Source of the DNA: an uncultured Acetatifactor sp.
GTDB taxonomy: Bacteria; Bacillota; Clostridia; Lachnospirales; Lachnospiraceae
Direction: 5' to 3'
Assembly: GCA_934402315.1 (NCBI GenBank)
Contig: CAKRTS010000007.1
Span: 75,302 to 139,301, forward strand
DNA length: 64,000 nucleotides
Shown here: positions 60,008 to 64,000 of the stretch, in pieces
How positions within the stretch are numbered: the first letter of the stretch is position 1
Layout: every line of letters starts with the position of its first letter
Made by a program: the position numbers and the translations under genes
Notes under the pieces: model-generated
The model's database searches: none
What the model saw: the letters and a program-made list of their open reading frames with translations, nothing else
What the model was told of the DNA's origin: nothing

Positions 60008-60778
60008 TCAGCGAGGATTCGCCCTTAGATTTTCTATCAGCGGCAGCATATCGTCGGCAAATGCTTTGGCTTCCTCCGGATCCGCTGTCATATCTTCGCC
60101 GGAGATGTAGCACTGCTTGGCCTCGGAGATCAAGGAGTGGAACCTCGGGGAAAGATTTTGCAAACCCCAGTCGCCACCCTGTTTTTTGGAAAGAATCAGG
60201 TTATCCTTGAGGAAGGCGGCCACTCTGCACAGATTCAAAATGATATATACAGGGTTTTCCAAAATTTCCGCTCTTGCCCCTTCGATATCTGCCCAGATGC
60301 TGTCGATGTAATTGTTCCTTGGTACATCGGCGAATACCTCATTAATTCCAGCGCCGTACAGAACGATTCCATAGGCTTTTATGATTGTGAAGTGCGCAGC
60401 CAGATCCTTGTCGGTTCCCCTCATTTTGCGGATATAGTCCGCAGGATTATCCAGGTACCATTGTAAATGAGCATTTGAAAAATGAAGCTCAAACGGTGTC
60501 GGATAGAGGAAATGTCTGCAGTATTCCAGCTTCACAATGCTCAGCTCAATTCCCTTGCTCGGCGCAATTTTATTATATTCAATCACATGTTCCATAAACG
60601 CCGCTTTCTGGCTGTCTGAGACATTGTCCCTGATTACGATGAGCAGGTCAATGTCGCTTTTCTGCGGCTGAAAGCAACCCATTGCCATGGAACCATGCAG
60701 ATATATGCCTACAAGCTCCTCATCGAATATTTCTTTTGCCCGATCTGTAATGCCGTTTAAAATATTTTCATACAACAT
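60008..60778 (-). CDS. AadA/ANT-like nucleotidyltransferase
   Basis: 256 residues. Nucleotidyltransferase motif YLHGSMAMGCFQPQKSDIDL with the Gly-Ser and the two catalytic Asp; the C-terminal part fits the DUF4111 helical domain of aminoglycoside (spectinomycin/streptomycin) adenylyltransferases. Family knowledge only: drug modification is possible but not shown. It starts inside a remnant of another gene and ends in duplicated sequence, a mobile-looking setting. Confidence 0.78.
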   Translation of the reverse strand: MLYENILNGITDRAKEIFDEELVGIYLHGSMAMGCFQPQKSDIDLLIVIRDNVSDSQKAAFMEHVIEYNKIAPSKGIELSIVKLEYCRHFLYPTPFELHFSNAHLQWYLDNPADYIRKMRGTDKDLAAHFTIIKAYGIVLYGAGINEVFADVPRNNYIDSIWADIEGARAEILENPVYIILNLCRVAAFLKDNLILSKKQGGDWGLQNLSPRFHSLISEAKQCYISGEDMTADPEEAKAFADDMLPLIENLRANPR

Positions 60779-60900
60779 AATTTACCCCATTTCTTTCTGC
60801 TTCGCTGGGGTGGGATATATACATATCCTTCCGGCATGAATTGTCTGATTTCAAGTAGCAATTTCTCGGGAAAAATTTTATCTGCATTTTCATATTTCAT
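60757..60900 (-). pseudogene. Truncated CD3324/Mor-like regulator
   Basis: ATG at 60900 after AGGGAG; 47 codons. KYENADKIFPEKLLLEIRQF and GYVYIPPQRSRKKWGK match the N-terminal part of the CD3324 family (full length about 85-90), then six unrelated codons and a stop inside the nucleotidyltransferase gene. The HTH half is missing. Confidence 0.5.
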
Positions 60901-60977
60901 TCTGAACACTCCCTTATTCTAATTTTGGTTAGAATGCGGATTCTGTATTATTCAGTAATGAAATGCGGCAACATGAG

Positions 60978-61042
60978 TTACGCTCCACACGCATTGCCAA
61001 TACAAGAACCGCATGGAGCTAGATTAAACGTTTTAATTTCAT
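60978..61042 (-). pseudogene. Small Cys-rich peptide gene, frame broken by one base
   Basis: An ATG at 61042 stands eight bases after AGGAGG and below a promoter, yet the frame stops after seven codons (KLKRLI). If one A is added early in the A-rich start, the frame runs 21 residues: MKIKTFNLAPCGSCIGNACG plus A and stop. The three Cys and Gly-rich end resemble small modified peptides, but no modifying enzyme is near. May instead be a leader peptide. Confidence 0.3.
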
Positions 61043-61065
61043 ATGAAGTGCCTCCTGTAATTTGA

Positions 61066-61094
61066 ATTATAGCATGGACGTTATGGCAGAGCAA
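61066..61094 (-). promoter_or_regulatory. Promoter upstream of the small peptide and regulator remnant
   Basis: Minus strand: TTGCTC (61094-61089), 17-base spacer, TATAAT (61071-61066). The stretch 61095-61286 beyond it is AT-rich with no gene seen. Confidence 0.5.
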
Positions 61095-61286
61095 CGGTCA
61101 AAGAAGGAGGACTCCGGCTCCTAAAAAGAAATTTTGAAACTCCCTTTTTACAAATGTGTGTCTAATGCATAAACCCTTATAATTATTCGTTTTTGCTACT
61201 TTTATACATTTTCTATTCATTTTTCGCTAATGGGGAGCTTATTTTTTGATAAGTTGTCGTGCAATTTATTAGAATGGAATTTTTGA

Positions 61287-61319
61287 AAGGCTACTTCACT
61301 TGGGAGGTGAGGTAGCCTT
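61287..61319. terminator. Hairpin at the end of the LRR lipoprotein gene
   Basis: AAGGCTACTTCAC / GTGAGGTAGCCTT, 13 pairs with one G-T. Five bases after the minus-strand stop. U-runs on both sides are weak. Confidence 0.5.
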
Positions 61320-61324
61320 AGATT

Positions 61325-62272
61325 TTACTGTTCAGTATTATAAATAGTTTCTGTTGATGTTTCTGTTCCCTCTGATTGTCCACTATAATCATGATATGCT
61401 GATGGGTTTATTGCCCTAATTTTATCAATGGTTGATGTATCTAATAAATCACAACCTGAAAATGCATTTTCTCCAATTTCTGTTATGCTGTCTGGAATCA
61501 TAATATCCGAAAGGTTTGAACATCCACAAAATGCACACAGCCCAATCGTTGTTAAGCCATCTGGAAGATTAACGCTTGTGAGACTTGAACAATGATAAAA
61601 TGTATCTCTTTCGATTTCCTTTACCCCATCTGGTATTATGATATCCGTAATACTTGTGCATTCACGAAATGCACCCCACCCAATTTCAGTCACATTGCTT
61701 GGAATGTTAATATTGGATAGATTATCACATTCATCAAAAGAATGTGCTCCTATTTTTTCTAAAGATGTTGGTAAAACCACTTTTGTCAATTCATCTATAT
61801 TTCCAAATGCTTGACTACTATAAGAATTATCAGAGCCATCATAGATAGAAGTGATTCCCTCATCAATAATTACCCAGTTAATTTTGAAAATTCTTTCAAA
61901 ATATGAACTGCTCACACTATATTCATCTGATTGCCATGGATTGTCGGTAATCTCGCCTGTGCCTTTGATTACAAGTACATTATCTTTGTAATACCACTTT
62001 GCATCTGCACCACAAACACCTTGGTATTCTGCTGTGTCTGCATTGATACTGTCAATGAGGGACTGTGTTTCTGAATCAAAATCAGATGAATCATTTGTGT
62101 TTTCTGCTGACTGACCTTGTTTTGCTTCTTCTAATTGTTGCTGTAATTCCTCAATTTGTTCTTCTAATTCAGCTACCCTTTTACTGTCACTGCTTTCTGT
62201 TGAGCCTCCGCATGCTGTTAATCCTACTGCTAATGCAGTAACCACAATCAATGATAATAGTTTCTTTTTCAT
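61325..62272 (-). CDS. Leucine-rich-repeat (BspA-like) lipoprotein
   Basis: 315 residues. Signal peptide with lipobox LTAC at about 18-21; a coiled coil at about 32-52 (ELEEQIEELQQQLEEAKQG); then five to six LRR_5 repeats of about 23 residues (such as LTSVNLPDGLTTIGLCAFCG and LSDIMIPDSITEIGENAFSG). Surface protein of the BspA/internalin-like type, probably binding other cells or polymers. ATG after AAGGAGGT; a TATAAT at 62311-62306 lies upstream. AT-rich compared with the ribosomal genes. Confidence 0.85.
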   Translation of the reverse strand: MKKKLLSLIVVTALAVGLTACGGSTESSDSKRVAELEEQIEELQQQLEEAKQGQSAENTNDSSDFDSETQSLIDSINADTAEYQGVCGADAKWYYKDNVLVIKGTGEITDNPWQSDEYSVSSSYFERIFKINWVIIDEGITSIYDGSDNSYSSQAFGNIDELTKVVLPTSLEKIGAHSFDECDNLSNINIPSNVTEIGWGAFRECTSITDIIIPDGVKEIERDTFYHCSSLTSVNLPDGLTTIGLCAFCGCSNLSDIMIPDSITEIGENAFSGCDLLDTSTIDKIRAINPSAYHDYSGQSEGTETSTETIYNTEQ

Positions 62273-62552
62273 ATGTACCTCCTTGCATATGCATAATTAC
62301 TTTTTATTATATCATAAATATTAGTATTTGAATATGCCATCTAATAAATTCCTCTCTAAAAAATATTTTATATTTTCCATATCTTGGTGTTTGAAAAACA
62401 GCCTCATAGGCATTGGTTAATGCTTGTACTCATTGCCTTAAATGCACTACTACATGATGTACAGACGTAAAAATATTTATAGGCACAAGAACAAAAATAG
62501 ATGATTTTGAAATAGTCTGAATATTTCAAATATTGTCAGAAAGTAGGTGCCT

Positions 62553-63314
62553 ATGAGTACAACAGCAGTTGAAAAAGGATTACAGTTTGAAAAAGCTGTA
62601 GTAGACATGCTTAATAAGTGTGGTTTTAAAGCATGGAGAACAAATCAATCTAATGAAGCTGACTTAGAAAGATATAAGGCTGGCTTTGATGGTGGTGTTG
62701 ACATTATTGCAACATTTGATGTGATTAAACCAATCTGTAGAAATGTATGTTTCTATATTCAGTGTAAGTGTCATAAAGAACCACTGACTAAATCAGCTAT
62801 CAGTGAGGTATATGCTGGTATGCACGCAAGAAAAGGAACGACTGTCACAAGCCTGCCCGTGGTCTTTGCAACTTCGGATGCATCACAGGAAACTATGCAA
62901 TTTGCTAAAGACCTTGGTGTTGAGTTATTCCTAAAAAATGAATTTACATTAGTCAAAGACGCAGAAGCTGGTCTGCCTGTGCCTTATGGTAATTATGGCA
63001 ATCTTATGCGGGTTATTCTGTATCATTACACAAAGGATGTTGTATGGATAAAGACCTTACCAGAATCACAACCAGCTTTGGGTATCCAATCAATGCGTGA
63101 CAGAATGATTGATGAAGCCAACCTTGATTTTGAGCAGTCACAAACTTATCTTGACAGAGCTTCATCTCTTGAACGTAAAGCACAGGAACAAAGACAAAAG
63201 GCTCTTGATATTCAGAAAAGTGCGGTCTATCGTGCATTACAGGCTTGCAATTTTTCCAAAAAAGAACATAAGCAGTCAAGTGCTACAACAAGTACGCTTG
63301 ATGATTCTGGTTAG
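62553..63314 (+). CDS. Mrr-like restriction endonuclease-fold protein
   Basis: 253 residues. The first about 130 have the PD-(D/E)xK layout of the Mrr catalytic domain: GLQFEKAVVDMLNKCGFKAW, then FDGGVDIIATFD and FYIQCKCHKE (Asp..Gln-x-Lys). The C-terminus is a charged helix (LERKAQEQRQKALDIQ). May cut modified or foreign DNA; no methylase or specificity gene is adjacent. ATG at 62553 with a weak TAGGTG site. The 280-base region before it is AT-rich with no other gene seen. Confidence 0.65.
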   Translation: MSTTAVEKGLQFEKAVVDMLNKCGFKAWRTNQSNEADLERYKAGFDGGVDIIATFDVIKPICRNVCFYIQCKCHKEPLTKSAISEVYAGMHARKGTTVTSLPVVFATSDASQETMQFAKDLGVELFLKNEFTLVKDAEAGLPVPYGNYGNLMRVILYHYTKDVVWIKTLPESQPALGIQSMRDRMIDEANLDFEQSQTYLDRASSLERKAQEQRQKALDIQKSAVYRALQACNFSKKEHKQSSATTSTLDDSG

Positions 63315-63337
63315 TTGGTAATCTATCAGAAATACTC

Positions 63338-63937
63338 TTGAGGTTCTTAGCTGATAGTTCAGGCTATTATGACTATCTCAAGGGAATAAACAATCTTACC
63401 GATTCACAAAAGCAAGTTCTGTATGAACGATTGAAGTCAGAACTGCCTATGACACAATCAACACCTATCCAATCTTTATCTTTGCCAACTACTGCAAATA
63501 CAACAATTCGTACTGCCTTACCGGATTCGGACAAGCCTACATATACGATTGACTGTTGTCTGCATTGTGGTTCTACTGCCATAAAGAAAATTGGCAAGAC
63601 CAAAGGTGGAATGCAAAGGTATCTCTGCAAAGATTGCCATAAGTCTTTTACTGAAAACTATGGTCTTATTACACATTATTCGCACTTGTCAAAATGGCAA
63701 TGGCAAGAAGCTGTGAGGGCTACTGTTGTTGGTATTTCAATTACTGAACTTGCTAAAAATATCAACGTGTCAACTAAGACCGCATGGCTATGTAGAATGA
63801 AAATATATGATACTCTTAAAAATATCTATGGTTATTGTGATACTTTTAATAGTATCGTTGAAGCTGATGGAAAGTATGAACGCATCTCTTTCAAAGGTTG
63901 CAAGGATAAATCTTTCTTTATTGATAAACTAGTATAG
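63338..63937 (+). pseudogene. Truncated IS1595-family transposase
   Basis: 199 residues in frame from a TTG without a clear ribosome site. Zinc ribbon CLHCGS..GKTKGGMQRYLCKDCHKSF at about 75-105, then an HTH-like stretch (GISITELAKNINVSTKTAW) and the first catalytic Asp in VEADGKYERISFKG. The frame ends there; the remaining DDE residues are missing. The element was cut or recombined at about 63937. Terminal repeats were not identified. Confidence 0.65.
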
Positions 63938-63947
63938 CGTTCGCTAA

Positions 63948-64000
63948 TTAACTGGACTTTTTGCGCAGCAGAGTATCAACGATAATCTCCTCGGATACAT
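63948..64000 (-). CDS. 3' end of a gene entering from the right edge
   Basis: The last 16 codons before a TAA read VSEEIIVDTLLRKKSS, protein-like in charge pattern. Only a tail is visible, so identity is unknown. It starts right after the transposase remnant. Confidence 0.35.
   Translation of the reverse strand, partial: VSEEIIVDTLLRKKSS

Noticed and set aside
59880..60210. 107-residue plus-strand frame as a real gene
   Set aside because: Its first part is a decayed copy of the MBL gene and the rest is antisense to the nucleotidyltransferase.

Overview
The window is a chromosomal stretch of a low-to-middle-GC Firmicute of class Clostridia, most likely family Lachnospiraceae (inference; genus not resolvable). 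The support is a contiguous S10-spc-alpha ribosomal cluster with secY-adk-map-KOW-infA-rpmJ inserted, an S4 with a single cysteine, an S14 with a zinc ribbon, a lineage-type L17 with a large insertion, GGAGG ribosome binding sites throughout, an ECF transporter module and small pilin-like proteins of a DUF4860 type.

Layout. 1-2.0 kb (minus): the 5' part of a KdpD-like sensor kinase, cut by the window edge, and an RlmI-like rRNA methyltransferase. 2.05-2.2 kb: a 141-bp MITE-like palindromic element with 8-bp target duplications, between divergent promoters. 2.2-19.5 kb (plus): the ribosomal super-operon rpsJ to rplQ, with a terminator plus new promoter before adk, a promoter before rpmJ, and a long structured spacer before rpsM. 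19.5-20.4 kb (minus): an M15 carboxypeptidase. 20.5-27.7 kb (plus): ecfA1-ecfA2-ecfT-truA, rplM-rpsI, an unaccompanied ptsI and a permuted-papain-like secreted protein. 27.7-29.6 kb: a small HTH regulator convergent with a FliD-like protein. 29.7-41.2 kb (plus): rpmG-secE-nusG-rplK-rplA, an L10 leader with rplJ-rplL, then rpoB-rpoC.

41.2-45.0 kb (minus): six tightly packed genes encoding a transglutaminase lipoprotein, a GspF/PilC platform protein and four small one-TM pilin-like proteins. No assembly ATPase or prepilin peptidase is present here; this is the best candidate for a poorly described surface system. 45.2-50.9 kb (plus): rfbD, then rpsL-rpsG-fusA and tuf. 51-54.8 kb: a chemoreceptor and a BlaI/M56 regulatory pair whose promoter carries a perfect 16-bp inverted repeat. 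54.9-57.9 kb: a translationally coupled pair, an ABC-type ATPase and a membrane/coiled-coil/GNAT fusion.

58-64 kb is an accessory tail that becomes clearly more AT-rich. It holds an MBL-fold hydrolase with a partial duplicate, a ParB-fold protein, an AadA-like nucleotidyltransferase preceded by two gene remnants, a leucine-rich-repeat lipoprotein, an Mrr-like nuclease and a truncated IS1595-type transposase. A last partial gene begins on the minus strand at the right edge.

How it works together: most of the window is the translation and transcription core (23S/16S-binding proteins, SecY/SecE, EF-G, EF-Tu, RNA polymerase alpha, beta and beta'), organised in about seven transcription units with readable sigma-A promoters. 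Accessory surface, signalling and mobile genes sit between and after these units. No tRNA, rRNA or CRISPR array was seen.
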